Below the pieces are notes generated by a model that saw only the letters and a program-made list of their open reading frames with translations, ran no database searches and was not told where the DNA came from. Made by a program: the position numbers and the translations under genes. Shown piece after piece: positions 32,885-41,572 of a stretch of 64,000 nt of DNA; the first letter of the stretch is position 1, and every line of letters begins with the position of its first letter. The DNA is from Oscillibacter sp. GTDB taxonomy: Bacteria > Bacillota > Clostridia > Oscillospirales > Oscillospiraceae. Where the stretch lies: positions 1 to 64,000 of the forward strand of contig JAFYQM010000066.1 in assembly GCA_017547085.1 (NCBI GenBank), in the 5' to 3' direction.

Positions 32885-33748
32885 ATGAAAACGATCGGAT
32901 TTATCGGTGTAGGCGTTATGGGCAAATCCATGGTACGCAACCTTATGAAAGCAGGCTTCACGGTGCAAATTTTCGCTCGCAGCCGCGAAAAGGTGGAGGA
33001 TGTCATCGCAGACGGCGCTACCTTCCGTGCCACCATTGCAGAGTGCGTCAAGGGCTGTGAAGCCGTCATCACCATGGTGGGCTTTCCCAAGGATGTGGAA
33101 GAAGTCTATTTCACCCCCGGCGCCATTTTCGATTCCGCGGAGGCAGGTGCCTATCTGATCGACATGACCACTACCAGTCCCTCCCTCTCGGAGTGGCTGT
33201 ACGCCGAGGGCACGAAAAAGGGCTTCCACATGGTGGACGCACCCGTAACTGGCGGCGATGTGGGCGCCCGCAACGGCACACTGTCCATTCTGGTGGGCGG
33301 CGACAAGGCAGACTTTGATGCCTGCGTTCCCCTGTTCCAGGCCATGGGCACCAACATCAACTATCAGGGCGGCGCAGGCTGCGGCCAGCACGCAAAAATG
33401 GCCAACCAAATCATGGTGGCTACCAATCTGGCCGGTGTGTGTGAGGCACTGCGCTACGGACAGGCCAAGGGCCTTGACCTGCAGGTCATGCTGAACTCCC
33501 TCGCCACCGGCGCCGCAGGTAGCAAGCAGCTGGATGTGTACGCGCCCCGCATTCTCGCCGGCAATTACGATCCCGGCTTCTTCCTGAAGCACTTTGTCAA
33601 GGATCTGGGACTGGCGGCCGACGAGGCGGAAAAGAGCGGCCTTTCTCTTGAAGTCCTGCAGCAGACGCTGGACATTGCCCGTGAAGTGGAGGCCGCCGGT
33701 TACGGCGACTGCGGCAACCACATTGTGATGAAGCACTACGAAAAATAA
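32885..33748 (+). CDS. NAD(P)-dependent beta-hydroxyacid dehydrogenase (3-hydroxyisobutyrate/tartronate semialdehyde reductase family)
   Basis: A 287-residue oxidoreductase. N-terminal GFIGVGVMGKSMVRNLMKAGF is the family signature 1, DAPVTGGDVGARNGTLSILVGG the substrate-binding signature, and GCGQHAKMANQIM holds the catalytic Lys. Members reduce or oxidise 3-hydroxyisobutyrate, tartronate semialdehyde (GarR/GlxR), or succinic semialdehyde to 4-hydroxybutyrate. It starts 1 nt after the stop of the flavodoxin-fold gene, so all three genes are one transcript. Which acid is used is not decided here. Confidence 0.9.
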   Translation: MKTIGFIGVGVMGKSMVRNLMKAGFTVQIFARSREKVEDVIADGATFRATIAECVKGCEAVITMVGFPKDVEEVYFTPGAIFDSAEAGAYLIDMTTTSPSLSEWLYAEGTKKGFHMVDAPVTGGDVGARNGTLSILVGGDKADFDACVPLFQAMGTNINYQGGAGCGQHAKMANQIMVATNLAGVCEALRYGQAKGLDLQVMLNSLATGAAGSKQLDVYAPRILAGNYDPGFFLKHFVKDLGLAADEAEKSGLSLEVLQQTLDIAREVEAAGYGDCGNHIVMKHYEK

Positions 33749-33820
33749 GCACAGCAATTGAAAAGCCGGGCTGCTTTCCCTTATGCAAAACAGGTGTATC
33801 ATGATAAAGGAGACATCCGT

Positions 33821-34351
33821 ATGGAAGAAAGACGGGACGCGCGCGGCCTGACCGAGGCTGAGGCCATTGCCCGATACAAGAGCAGAAACTATCCCAAGCC
33901 TGCCCTGACGGTGGACATCATCGTCTTTTCCCGCAAGGAGAATACACTGAAAGTCCTGTTGGTGGAGCGGGGCGGCCACCCCTTTATGGGAAAGCTGGCG
34001 CTGCCCGGCGGCTTCGCCAATGAAAACGAGCCGGTGGAGGTCACCGCAGCACGGGAACTGGAAGAAGAAACTGGCGTGCAGGGTCTTTCCATGGAATTGG
34101 TGGGCGTATTCAGCAAGCCGGAGCGGGACCCGCGAGGCTGGGTGGTATCGGCTGCCTTTGCTGCTGTGGTAGATGCGGATGCCATGAACATACAGGCCGG
34201 TGATGATGCCGCCGACGCACTGTGGTGCGATGTGGAAAAAACGGATGGGCAGACGATGCTGCGGGTCAGGGGTGAAACCGTTTCTTTGCACGAGCTGGCC
34301 TTCGACCACGGAGAGATCCTATCGGAAGCGCTGAAAAAGCTGGGGCTGTAA
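33821..34351 (+). CDS. Nudix hydrolase, ADP-ribose pyrophosphatase/NrtR-like
   Basis: A 176-residue protein with an intact Nudix box GGFANENEPVEVTAARELEE followed by ETGV. The surrounding LTVDIIVFSRKENTLKVLLVERGGHPFMGKLALPGG is typical of the ADP-ribose/NrtR-like subgroup, but no C-terminal winged helix is present, so a hydrolase rather than regulator is expected. AAAGGAG lies 7 nt before ATG 33821. It is 72 nt after the oxidoreductase operon. Confidence 0.88.
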   Translation: MEERRDARGLTEAEAIARYKSRNYPKPALTVDIIVFSRKENTLKVLLVERGGHPFMGKLALPGGFANENEPVEVTAARELEEETGVQGLSMELVGVFSKPERDPRGWVVSAAFAAVVDADAMNIQAGDDAADALWCDVEKTDGQTMLRVRGETVSLHELAFDHGEILSEALKKLGL

Positions 34352-34358
34352 CCAAAGC

Positions 34359-34390
34359 AAAAAGGAGAGGCATCGCCTCTCCTTTTCCTT
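34359..34390. terminator. Bidirectional intrinsic terminator
   Basis: AAAAGGAGAGGC with its complement around atc, then TTTTCCTTTT; between the convergent Nudix and TSCPD genes. Almost identical to the hairpin at 36547-36578. Confidence 0.85.
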
Positions 34391-34398
34391 TTACATCT

Positions 34399-34653
34399 TT
34401 ACTTCTGTTCCAGAGCCCGTTCCAGATTGCGGGCCAGCTGGTCGGGACAGGAGGTGTCCTTGAAGCCGCAGCGGATCCCCTTCAGCCGCTGCACCACTTC
34501 CTGCACAGGCATTCCCTTTACCAGCGCGCTGATACCCTGCAGATTGCCGCTGCAGCCGCCGTAGACCTGCATGCTCTGCACGACGCCCTGCTCGTCCACT
34601 TCCACCAGCATTTCCTGAGAACACACGCCCCGAGGGCGGAACCGATACATCAT
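34399..34653 (-). CDS. TSCPD-domain protein (TIGR03905 type)
   Basis: An 84-residue protein made of one TSCPD domain, the module found at the C-terminus of some ribonucleotide reductases. The name motif is visible as TSCPDQLARNLERAL, with YGGCSGNLQGI upstream giving further conserved Cys. Stand-alone forms are common in Clostridia; function unknown, possibly metal or cofactor binding. The start is one of two adjacent ATGs (34653 or 34650); AAAGGAG is 9 nt from the first. Confidence 0.85.
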   Translation of the reverse strand: MMYRFRPRGVCSQEMLVEVDEQGVVQSMQVYGGCSGNLQGISALVKGMPVQEVVQRLKGIRCGFKDTSCPDQLARNLERALEQK

Positions 34654-34736
34654 GTTTCTTTTCTCCTTTGACTGTTTTTTGATTCCTTCGCAGGATACCA
34701 CAAAACAGAAAAAAAGGCAACACTGTGCAAACCTTA

Positions 34737-34791
34737 TTGACATTGTCGATATTCGATATTATACTGTAGTCAGAAATAACGATATTCGATA
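34737..34791 (+). promoter_or_regulatory. PadR-DUF2812 promoter with repeated operator-like motif
   Basis: TTGACA (34737-34742), 17 bp, TATACT (34760-34765). The 11-mer GATATTCGATA occurs twice, inside the spacer (34748-34758) and downstream of the start site (34781-34791), 33 bp apart or about three helical turns. Likely binding sites for the PadR protein encoded next. Confidence 0.7.
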
Positions 34792-34810
34792 ATGAAGAGG
34801 TGTTGGTGTC

Positions 34811-35137
34811 GTGGCACGGGAAAAATTTCAAACCCTGACGGAGCAGATGTTTTACATTTTGCTGTGCCTGCGGCAGGAATGCTGCGGCACAGACATTATG
34901 GCGCAGGTCAACCAACTGACAGACGGGCGGGTCAGTGTGGGTCCCGGAACGCTTTACAATCTGTTAGAGAGCTTTTTGAAGGAAGGCTGGATCGCCGGAA
35001 CGAAGGTGGAAGGCCGCAAACGCAGCTACCTGATCACTGCGGCAGGCCGCAAGGCACTGGAGAACGAATACCGCCGCCTGCTGACGCTGACAACGGACTA
35101 TGAAGCATGTACCGCAAAGGAGGGTGACACACCGTGA
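34811..35137 (+). CDS. PadR-family transcriptional regulator
   Basis: A 108-residue winged-helix regulator: FQTLTEQMFYILLCLRQECCGTDIM, then VSVGPGTLYNLLESFLKEGWI (recognition helix) and the wing GRKRSYLITAAGRKAL, ending with a short dimerisation helix. GTG start at 34811. Its end overlaps the start of the DUF2812 gene by GTGA, so the two are coupled. In this pairing PadR represses the membrane partner and itself until an unknown membrane stress. Confidence 0.92.
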   Translation: MAREKFQTLTEQMFYILLCLRQECCGTDIMAQVNQLTDGRVSVGPGTLYNLLESFLKEGWIAGTKVEGRKRSYLITAAGRKALENEYRRLLTLTTDYEACTAKEGDTP

Positions 35138-36546
35138 AGAACACAAAATTAGAGATCATGCCCCTCTACTCCTTTTTTGACCGCAGCGGCGTTGTCCGTC
35201 ATCTGGAGGCGATGGCCGCCAAGGGCTGGCTGGTGGAAACCATGAACGGGTTTTACTGGCAGTACCGCCGCACCGAGCCCCAACAGGTACGCTTTGCCGT
35301 GACCTACTTCCCCAAGGCCTCCCAGTTTGCCCCCGCGCCTGCGGAGGGGCTGGAGACCTTTTGGGACCTCTGTGCCGAGGCCGGATGGGTACTGGCCGCC
35401 AACAACGCACAGATACAGGTTTTTTACAACGAGGATCCCAATGCCATCCCTATGGAGACCGACCCGCACGCGGACTTTGAGACAATCCACCGCACCATGA
35501 AAAAAAGCACGGTGGGCAATTACTGGCTCCTGCTCATTTTGAGCTTGCTGGAAAGCGTCTTTCTCTTTTGGCAGGTGCTGAAAAATCCAGTGGACCGGCT
35601 GTCCAACCCTATTCATCTCAGCGCAACCTTTGGGTTTATTCCGCTGTTTTTGGTGTCGTTCATTGAACTGATTCGGTACTACCGTTGGCGCAGGCGCTGC
35701 CGCGCAGCACTGGAGACCGGCGAGCCACTGCCGGAACTGGGCAGCGCACGGGCATTGAGCATTCTGATTTTAGTACTGGCAGGACTACAGCTGATCTCCA
35801 TACTGGGCACTTCTCTGCAGTCTTCCCGCAGCATGGCGCTGACCCTGCTGGTGATGCTACTGTTCTTCGCCCTGATGTTCTATCTGGCCAATGCGGTGAG
35901 AAGATGGATGCAGAAGCTCCATGCCAAGTCATGGGTGAATCTGCTGGTGACCTGTGGCGTAATCGCCCTCCTGTGCTTTGGCCTGCTGGGCGGCATTATG
36001 ACGCTGGTATTCCGGACCGGCGGCCGTTTTCTGGATGACGCACCGCGATATGAAACCTATGAGGTCAACGGAATCTCCTTCCGGGAATATCATGACGAAC
36101 TGCCGCTGACCGTGCAGGAGCTGCTGCCTGTCGATTATGAACACTGGTCCACGCAGTTGGAACGCAACGAATCCTTCTTGTTGACCCATCTGGATGCCAG
36201 ACAACGCTCCCGCGTAGGCGGTGAGGATCTCCCCCATTTGGAATACGAGATCGTGGTCGTCAAGGCACCCTTCCTTTACGAGCTGTGCAAGCAGGACTAC
36301 ATCGACTGGCTGGAACGGGACAACGAGAAAATCCCGAAACAATATTGGGATGAATACCGCAGTGTGGACAGTGCCCCGTGGGGCGCATCAGAGGTCTATC
36401 AGCGTTACAGCAGCGGCGAACCTTACGATCAGTTCCTGATCTGCTGGCCGGACCACATTGCAGAGATCCACTTCTCCGGCAGCGAGTGGCTCCTCACAGA
36501 GGACATCATCGCAGCAGTGGCGGAAGCACTGAAGAACACACAATGA
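35134..36546 (+). CDS. DUF2812 membrane protein
   Basis: A 470-residue protein. The N-terminal cytosolic DUF2812 domain (residues 1-120) begins MPLYSFFDRSGVVRHLEAMAAKGW and includes FDLCAEAGW-like WDLCAEAGWVL. Then come about four to five membrane helices (residues 130-300), and a C-terminal soluble domain of about 170 residues with many aromatic and acidic residues. GTG start overlapping padR. Function unknown; PadR-DUF2812 operons are widespread in Firmicutes, so it is probably a regulated envelope-stress component. Confidence 0.88.
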   Translation: MKNTKLEIMPLYSFFDRSGVVRHLEAMAAKGWLVETMNGFYWQYRRTEPQQVRFAVTYFPKASQFAPAPAEGLETFWDLCAEAGWVLAANNAQIQVFYNEDPNAIPMETDPHADFETIHRTMKKSTVGNYWLLLILSLLESVFLFWQVLKNPVDRLSNPIHLSATFGFIPLFLVSFIELIRYYRWRRRCRAALETGEPLPELGSARALSILILVLAGLQLISILGTSLQSSRSMALTLLVMLLFFALMFYLANAVRRWMQKLHAKSWVNLLVTCGVIALLCFGLLGGIMTLVFRTGGRFLDDAPRYETYEVNGISFREYHDELPLTVQELLPVDYEHWSTQLERNESFLLTHLDARQRSRVGGEDLPHLEYEIVVVKAPFLYELCKQDYIDWLERDNEKIPKQYWDEYRSVDSAPWGASEVYQRYSSGEPYDQFLICWPDHIAEIHFSGSEWLLTEDIIAAVAEALKNTQ

Positions 36547-36578
36547 AAAAAGGAGAGGCAATGCCTCTCCTTTTCCTT
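36547..36578. terminator. Bidirectional intrinsic terminator
   Basis: AAAAAAGGAGAGGC with its complement around aat and a T-rich tail, between convergent DUF2812 and spo0A genes. Confidence 0.85.
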
Positions 36579-36585
36579 GTCATAG

Positions 36586-37353
36586 TTACATAGGAATGCC
36601 CCTGCCGTTTTTTATTTCCAGCGTCAGGCGGTCTGCAATCATGGCCACAAATTCGCTGTTAGTCGGCTTTCCCTTCGTATTGCTGACCGTATAGCCGAAG
36701 TACTTCTGCAGGGTCTCCAAGTCGCCCCGGTCCCACGCCACCTCGATGGCATGACGGATGGCCCGCTCTACGCGGGAGGGCGTGGTATTGAACCGCTTGG
36801 CGACTGCAGGATACAGCACCTTGGTGACGGCGTTGATGACCTCCATGTCATTCACCGCAATGCAGATGGCTTCCCGCAGGTACTGGTAGCCCTTGATGTG
36901 GGCAGGCACGCCGATCTCATGGATGACCGTGGTGACCAGGTTTTTCAGTGCTACGGCACGGTCCTCTGTGGTGATCTCCTGACCAAACACGCTCTGCATC
37001 CGGTCCAGCAGCGCGTCCGGCTGGAAAGGCTTGGGCAGGAAGTAGCTAACACCCAAGCTGATGGCCTCGCTCACCACCTGATCGGTACAAAAAGCAGACA
37101 TCAAAATGATCTTCGGCATGGGACCGTTCTGGCCGCGCAGGCGGCGCAAAATGCTGATGCCATCCATGCCCGGCAGCAGCACATCCATGACGGCAAGGTC
37201 AGGATGAAGTGTTTCCAACAGGTGCGCAGCTTCCGCACCATCTCCCGTGATTCCCGCGATTTGGAATTCTTCCGTTCTCTCTATCATCTCCCGCAGCATT
37301 GTGCGGAATTCTTCGTTGGCATCTGCCAGCAAAACCGTTTTCTTGTTGCTCAT
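36586..37353 (-). CDS. spo0A: Sporulation transcription factor Spo0A
   Basis: Master regulator of entry into sporulation, 255 residues. Receiver domain with Asp11, phospho-accepting Asp57 ([12 protein letters not shown]) and Lys108 (LPKPF). The C-terminal DNA-binding domain (about residues 140-250) has [12 protein letters not shown] and the recognition helix [19 protein letters not shown], then the [13 protein letters not shown] loop that contacts sigma. All key residues are present. Its own upstream region has a perfect 0A box. In most Firmicutes spoIVB lies directly upstream on the same strand; here two plus-strand genes separate them. Confidence 0.97.
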   Translation of the reverse strand: MSNKKTVLLADANEEFRTMLREMIERTEEFQIAGITGDGAEAAHLLETLHPDLAVMDVLLPGMDGISILRRLRGQNGPMPKIILMSAFCTDQVVSEAISLGVSYFLPKPFQPDALLDRMQSVFGQEITTEDRAVALKNLVTTVIHEIGVPAHIKGYQYLREAICIAVNDMEVINAVTKVLYPAVAKRFNTTPSRVERAIRHAIEVAWDRGDLETLQKYFGYTVSNTKGKPTNSEFVAMIADRLTLEIKNGRGIPM

Positions 37354-37423
37354 GCTTCCCTCGTCCTTTTCCTGTGATTTGGATTTGCGACGAATTCGTG
37401 ATTCTTCAAATCGCGTTTTCTAT

Positions 37424-37490
37424 AAATTATCATAATGCGCCCTCTTTTTCAAGTTTTGCTGTAAAATTTTTCCAATAATCGTTCGACAAA
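37424..37490 (-). promoter_or_regulatory. spo0A promoter region with 0A box
   Basis: On the minus strand TTGAAA (37447-37452), 17 bp, TAATTT (37424-37429). The box TTTGTCGAA (complement of 37482-37490) is about 30 bp upstream of that -35. I did not find a clear sigma-H promoter. Confidence 0.5.
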
Positions 37491-37599
37491 TTTTTCGGGA
37501 CATCGTCAAACCGCCGTGGCGCAGGCATTTGGGACTTTCCCTCCCGGACCGTCTGTGATAAAATACGAACAGCCAATGAGCGAAAGGGTGTGAGGATGC

Positions 37600-38169
37600 T
37601 TGGATCTGATACAACAACTACAGCAGTTTTCCCCCTGCAATCCGCAGGAAGTACAGGACCGCGCAGAACTACTGCGCCGCCTTGAAAGCGGCGAGGAACT
37701 GTACGGACGGGAAAATCTCTCTGCCCATCTGACGGTATCCGGCTGGGTGGTCAGCCCCGACCGCAGGCAAGTCTTAATGGCCTACCACAATCTGTACGAT
37801 TCCTGGGCCTGGCTGGGCGGACACGCCGACGGGGAAACGGACCTGCTGGCGGTTGCACTGAGAGAAGTACAGGAGGAAAGCGGTCTGACAAAGGTACGTC
37901 CGGTTTCCAAGGAAATCTTTTCTGTTGAAATTCTTCCGGTGAGCGGGCACGAGAAGCACGGCACCTATGTTCCTTCCCACCTACATCTGAACGTGACCTT
38001 TTTGCTGGAAGCGGACCCCGCCGAGGCAGTACGCTGCAAACCAGACGAAAACAGCCGCGTGGCGTGGTTTACACCGGACGCTGCCGTGGAGGCATCCACA
38101 GAAAGCTGGTTCCGGGAGCGGATCTACAAAAAATTGAACAAAAAAGTGACGGCACTGATACAGGCATAA
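37600..38169 (+). CDS. Nudix hydrolase
   Basis: A 189-residue protein with Nudix box GGHADGETDLLAVALREVQE followed by ESGL, and preceding DSWAWLGG, a pattern of the MutT/8-oxo-dGTP or NTP-pyrophosphatase-like group with an N-terminal helical segment. TTG start at 37600, supported by GTGAGGA upstream; no ATG in range. A probable promoter lies 30-60 nt upstream (TTTCCC, 17 bp, TAAAAT). It runs opposite to spo0A and 22 nt ahead of the EFR1 gene. Confidence 0.85.
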   Translation: MDLIQQLQQFSPCNPQEVQDRAELLRRLESGEELYGRENLSAHLTVSGWVVSPDRRQVLMAYHNLYDSWAWLGGHADGETDLLAVALREVQEESGLTKVRPVSKEIFSVEILPVSGHEKHGTYVPSHLHLNVTFLLEADPAEAVRCKPDENSRVAWFTPDAAVEASTESWFRERIYKKLNKKVTALIQA

Positions 38170-38191
38170 CGCTGCGGCCGCGGAGGTATCT

Positions 38192-38983
38192 ATGATTCTA
38201 TATTTTTCGGCAACCGGCAACACGGAGTTTATTGCCCAGGAACTTGCAAAACGTCTGGATGATACATGTATCAACCTGCTGGACAGAGTGAAAACACAGG
38301 ATCATTCCGTGCTGCACTCTGAAAAGCCGTTTATCATCTGTGCACCGGTCTATGTGTGCGAAATGCCCCGTTTTCTGAGCAAATACCTGAAAAATCAAAC
38401 ATTTTCCGGCAGCAAAGATGTGTATTTCATCTTTACCAGCGGCGGCTATTGCGGCATTTCCGGTCAGCTGGCCAAATGGATGATCCGGAAAAAACACATG
38501 AACTACTGCGGACGGGCGGAATTCCGGATGCCCAGAAATTATGTAGCCAATGACGCCTATCCCATGCTGGCACCGGAGGAAGTGCGGGCACGAATCCTGC
38601 AGTCCTGTGACATGTTGGGACCGGTAGCGGCCGACATTCAGGCCGGAAAAAAGCTGAAAGCCAGACATATTTTCCTGTTTGAAACTCTGATCACCCTGCC
38701 ATTCAATCCGGCATGGTGCAAGCTGAAGCTGCGGGCAAAGGATTTTTACACGACAGACCGGTGCATTGGATGTGGAAAATGTGTGAAGCTGTGCCCGCTG
38801 AACAACATCTCTTTAAAAGAAAAAGCTCCGGTATGGGGCGATTCCTGCACACACTGTATGGCCTGCATCGGCAACTGCCCTACGGAGGCCATTGAGTACG
38901 GGACGATTACACAAGGCAAAGAGCCATACAATTTCGGAAAATATCGCCATGTTGTGGAAGAGTTTTCCGATCAGAATACATGA
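38192..38983 (+). CDS. EFR1-family flavodoxin-ferredoxin protein
   Basis: A 263-residue electron-transfer protein. The N-terminal flavodoxin-like domain starts ILYFSATGNTEFIAQELAKR (FMN phosphate loop). The C-terminal part has two 4Fe-4S motifs, CIGCGKCVKLCP (near residue 190) and CTHCMACIGNCP (near 220), each with four Cys in CxxCxxCxxxCP form. Widespread in anaerobes, without a firmly assigned partner. It probably shares a transcript with the Nudix gene 22 nt upstream. Confidence 0.9.
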   Translation: MILYFSATGNTEFIAQELAKRLDDTCINLLDRVKTQDHSVLHSEKPFIICAPVYVCEMPRFLSKYLKNQTFSGSKDVYFIFTSGGYCGISGQLAKWMIRKKHMNYCGRAEFRMPRNYVANDAYPMLAPEEVRARILQSCDMLGPVAADIQAGKKLKARHIFLFETLITLPFNPAWCKLKLRAKDFYTTDRCIGCGKCVKLCPLNNISLKEKAPVWGDSCTHCMACIGNCPTEAIEYGTITQGKEPYNFGKYRHVVEEFSDQNT

Positions 38984-38992
38984 ACACGCGAA

Positions 38993-39024
38993 ACAGGAGG
39001 TCGGGAATCATCCCGACCTCCTGT
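38993..39024. terminator. Hairpin between EFR1 and spoIVB 3' ends
   Basis: Perfect 14-bp stem ACAGGAGGTCGGGA with its complement around atca. No strong T-run on either strand, so terminator activity is likely but not certain. Confidence 0.55.
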
Positions 39025-39045
39025 CGCACTTCAGGTTTCATTTTG

Positions 39046-40065
39046 TTATTTTGACGCAGTCAGCATAGTTTCGATGGAAATTCCATATCCTTTACACGGA
39101 TCGTTTAATAAAACATGGGTCACAGCGCCGACAATGCAGCCATTCTGCAAAATCGGCGAGCCGCTCATGCCCTGCACAATGCCACCCGTGGTGGCAATGA
39201 GGTCCGGATCTGTCACTGAAAGCACCAGTTCCCGCTCATCGGCAGGATGGGAGATCACTTTTAAAATTTCAACATCAAAAGCCTCCACTGTGTCTCCGCG
39301 CACATTGGAGAGGATGGTGGCTTTGCCCGCGGTCGGCGTGCCTGTAGGGACGGCAGACGGCTGCACGGGAAGACAGGTTTCCTCCATCGTACCAAAGACG
39401 CCCGCTGTGGTATTGGCATACAAAGTGCCTAAATCCCGCGTCAGATCAAATGCCCCCTTCAGTTCGCCGGCGCTGCCAGCCTCGCCCCGTTTCACCGCTT
39501 TGACCGTGGACGGCAGAACGGAGCCATTGGAAAACGGCATCAGCAGCGCGGTATCCACATCGGTGATGCCATGGCCCAACGCGCCGAAGGTTTCTGTCTG
39601 CGGATCATAATAGGTCATGGTACCGATGCCGGCCATGCTGTCGCGGATCCACGCACCGATACAATAGACGCCCTGCTCGTTGGCTTCCGGCTCCACGCAG
39701 AGCGTGACGCTGCCGCCGTCACGCCGCACCTCCAGTTCCGTAGCGGCCCCGCCGCTTTTTTGCAGCAGGGACTGGAACTGCTCCGTAGATGTGACCGCTG
39801 TTTCAGCGCACTGCAAAATCACATCTCCGTTCTGCAGGCCGCAGGCATTTGCCGGTGTGCCGCCCTCAGGCGGCCGCACCACAAGAACGCCCCGTGCAAA
39901 CAGCTTCACGCCCACCGTGTGTCCTACAGGGATCAACATACGGGATGTGTCCGTCCGGTCGAAATCAGACACTGCCAGCCCTGTTCCGGCACACAGCAGC
40001 AGTGCCAGCGCCCATGCCGTTCCGAACCGCAGCAGCCGGGATACGTTTTGCGAAAACTCACACAA
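39046..40065 (-). CDS. spoIVB: SpoIVB serine peptidase
   Basis: Forespore-secreted PDZ serine peptidase that signals across the septum to trigger pro-sigma-K processing. 339 residues: N-terminal membrane/signal segment (about 13-31), PDZ domain (about 60-125, GLQNGDVIL), then the SpoIVB peptidase domain with His165 (ALGHGITD) and Ser301 (GMSGSPIL). TTG start at 40065 with GGGAGTG upstream; no better start exists before residue 43. Shorter than the Bacillus protein (about 426) mainly at the N-terminus. It should lie next to spo0A but is separated by two opposite-strand genes. Confidence 0.94.
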   Translation of the reverse strand: MCEFSQNVSRLLRFGTAWALALLLCAGTGLAVSDFDRTDTSRMLIPVGHTVGVKLFARGVLVVRPPEGGTPANACGLQNGDVILQCAETAVTSTEQFQSLLQKSGGAATELEVRRDGGSVTLCVEPEANEQGVYCIGAWIRDSMAGIGTMTYYDPQTETFGALGHGITDVDTALLMPFSNGSVLPSTVKAVKRGEAGSAGELKGAFDLTRDLGTLYANTTAGVFGTMEETCLPVQPSAVPTGTPTAGKATILSNVRGDTVEAFDVEILKVISHPADERELVLSVTDPDLIATTGGIVQGMSGSPILQNGCIVGAVTHVLLNDPCKGYGISIETMLTASK

Positions 40066-40200
40066 TACACATCACTCCCTTTTCAAAATTTGCCGACAAA
40101 AGCCGACACGTTTATCATCTGCGGTCACACGCCAAAGCACGCGGAGCAAAATCCGCCAGCACACCCATGGAAAGCGCTGTCTTTGCCCGTTTTTCGGCAA

Positions 40201-40237
40201 AAAAAAAGAACCCGCAGGGAAATCCCTGCGGGCTCTT
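40201..40237 (-). terminator. Intrinsic terminator of ftsZ and the whole dcw cluster
   Basis: On the minus strand GAGCCCGCAGGGA with its complement followed by nine T residues. Confidence 0.88.
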
Positions 40238-40251
40238 CCAGAAATTCAATC

Positions 40252-41391
40252 TTAGTCGCGCTTGTTGAAAATTTTGAAAATGTCGTCGAAGAAATCGTCT
40301 TCCTTCACGTCCTCGGCATGGGGAACGTCCTCCTCCTGCAGGGGCAGAAGCTCAGGGACAGCGGGTGCTGCCGGTGCGGCTGCAGAAGCCGCGGGAGCGG
40401 CAGGAATCTCTGCCATTTTGGGCAGAGGCGCGGGTTCCTTGTCGAAGCCGGTGGCGATAACAGTGACGCGGATCTCGTCGTCCAGAGAGTCGTCGAAGGT
40501 AGCGCCGAAAATGGTGAGTGCATCGGGGTGAACCGCAGCCTGCACCAGAGAGGCAGCCTGCTCCACTTCCTCCAGACCGATATCCATGGAGCCGGTAACA
40601 TTGATCAGGACGCCCTTGGCACCTTCGATGGAAGTCTCCAGCAGGGGGCTGGAAATGGCCATGCGGGCAGCCTCTTCCGCCTTGCCCTTACCGGCAGCGC
40701 GACCAACACCCATGTGGGCCATGCCGGCGTTCTTCATAATGGCGGTCACGTCTGCGAAGTCCAGATTGATGAAGCCGGTGTCGCGGATCAGGTCGGAGAT
40801 GGACTGCACAGCCTGACGCAGGACATCATCGGCGATCTCAAAGGCGTTGGCAAAAGTGATCTTCTGATCGGTGGCGTGCTTCAGACGCTCGTTGGGGATG
40901 ATGACCAGAGAATCGACCTTATCCTTCAGCTCATTGATGCCGGCCTCGGCCTGCTGCATACGGCGGCGGCCCTCAAAGCCGAAAGGCTTGGTGACCACAG
41001 CAACCGTCAGAATATCCATTTCCTTGGCGATCTCCGCCACAATGGGTGCGCCGCCGGTACCGGTGCCGCCGCCCATACCGGCGGTGATGAACACCATGTC
41101 GGTGTCCTCCAGCGCCTTGGCGATCTGGTTGCGGCTCTCCTCCGCGCTCTTACGGCCCACTTCGGGATCGGAACCGGCGCCCTGGCCGTGGGTCAGTTTT
41201 TCGCCGATCTGGATCTTATATGTAGCGCTGGACACGTTCAGTGCCTGCTTATCCGTATTCACGGCAACAAAGTCCACGCCTTTGGTGCCGGAACGGACCA
41301 TGCGGTTGACGACATTGTTACCGCCACCGCCCACGCCGATGACTTTGATATTCACAACGGTATCGGGACCGGTTTCCAAACCAAATGCCAT
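40252..41391 (-). CDS. ftsZ: Cell division GTPase FtsZ
   Basis: Tubulin-like GTPase that forms the Z ring. 379 residues. N-terminal [17 protein letters not shown], tubulin signature GGGTGTG at residues 107-113 and the T7 synergy loop NLDFADV. After an Ala/Pro-rich linker (residues about 325-350) the acidic C-terminal peptide ends [15 protein letters not shown], the usual SepF/FtsA contact. ATG 41391 with GGAGG 7 nt upstream; the longer open frame is not used. ftsA, often next to ftsZ, is not in this cluster. Confidence 0.97.
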   Translation of the reverse strand: MAFGLETGPDTVVNIKVIGVGGGGNNVVNRMVRSGTKGVDFVAVNTDKQALNVSSATYKIQIGEKLTHGQGAGSDPEVGRKSAEESRNQIAKALEDTDMVFITAGMGGGTGTGGAPIVAEIAKEMDILTVAVVTKPFGFEGRRRMQQAEAGINELKDKVDSLVIIPNERLKHATDQKITFANAFEIADDVLRQAVQSISDLIRDTGFINLDFADVTAIMKNAGMAHMGVGRAAGKGKAEEAARMAISSPLLETSIEGAKGVLINVTGSMDIGLEEVEQAASLVQAAVHPDALTIFGATFDDSLDDEIRVTVIATGFDKEPAPLPKMAEIPAAPAASAAAPAAPAVPELLPLQEEDVPHAEDVKEDDFFDDIFKIFNKRD

Positions 41392-41533
41392 ATGGGTGCC
41401 TCCTGCTATCTTTTGTGGAATAAAGGAAAAAATTGCGAAAATAGACGCAATATCCTGTGTTTTTTCTGTCTTCTTATTGTATGACACTTTATCCGTCCGG
41501 TCAAGGGGTCCATTGCCTTTTCGCGGCAATTTT

Positions 41534-41572
41534 ACAAAAAAAGCGGGAGAGGATCGCACCATCTCTCCCGCT
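41534..41572 (-). terminator. Terminator hairpin between divIB and ftsZ
   Basis: On the minus strand GCGGGAGAG with its complement and seven T residues, right at the divIB stop. ftsZ therefore probably has its own promoter in the 140 nt between the genes. Confidence 0.75.
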
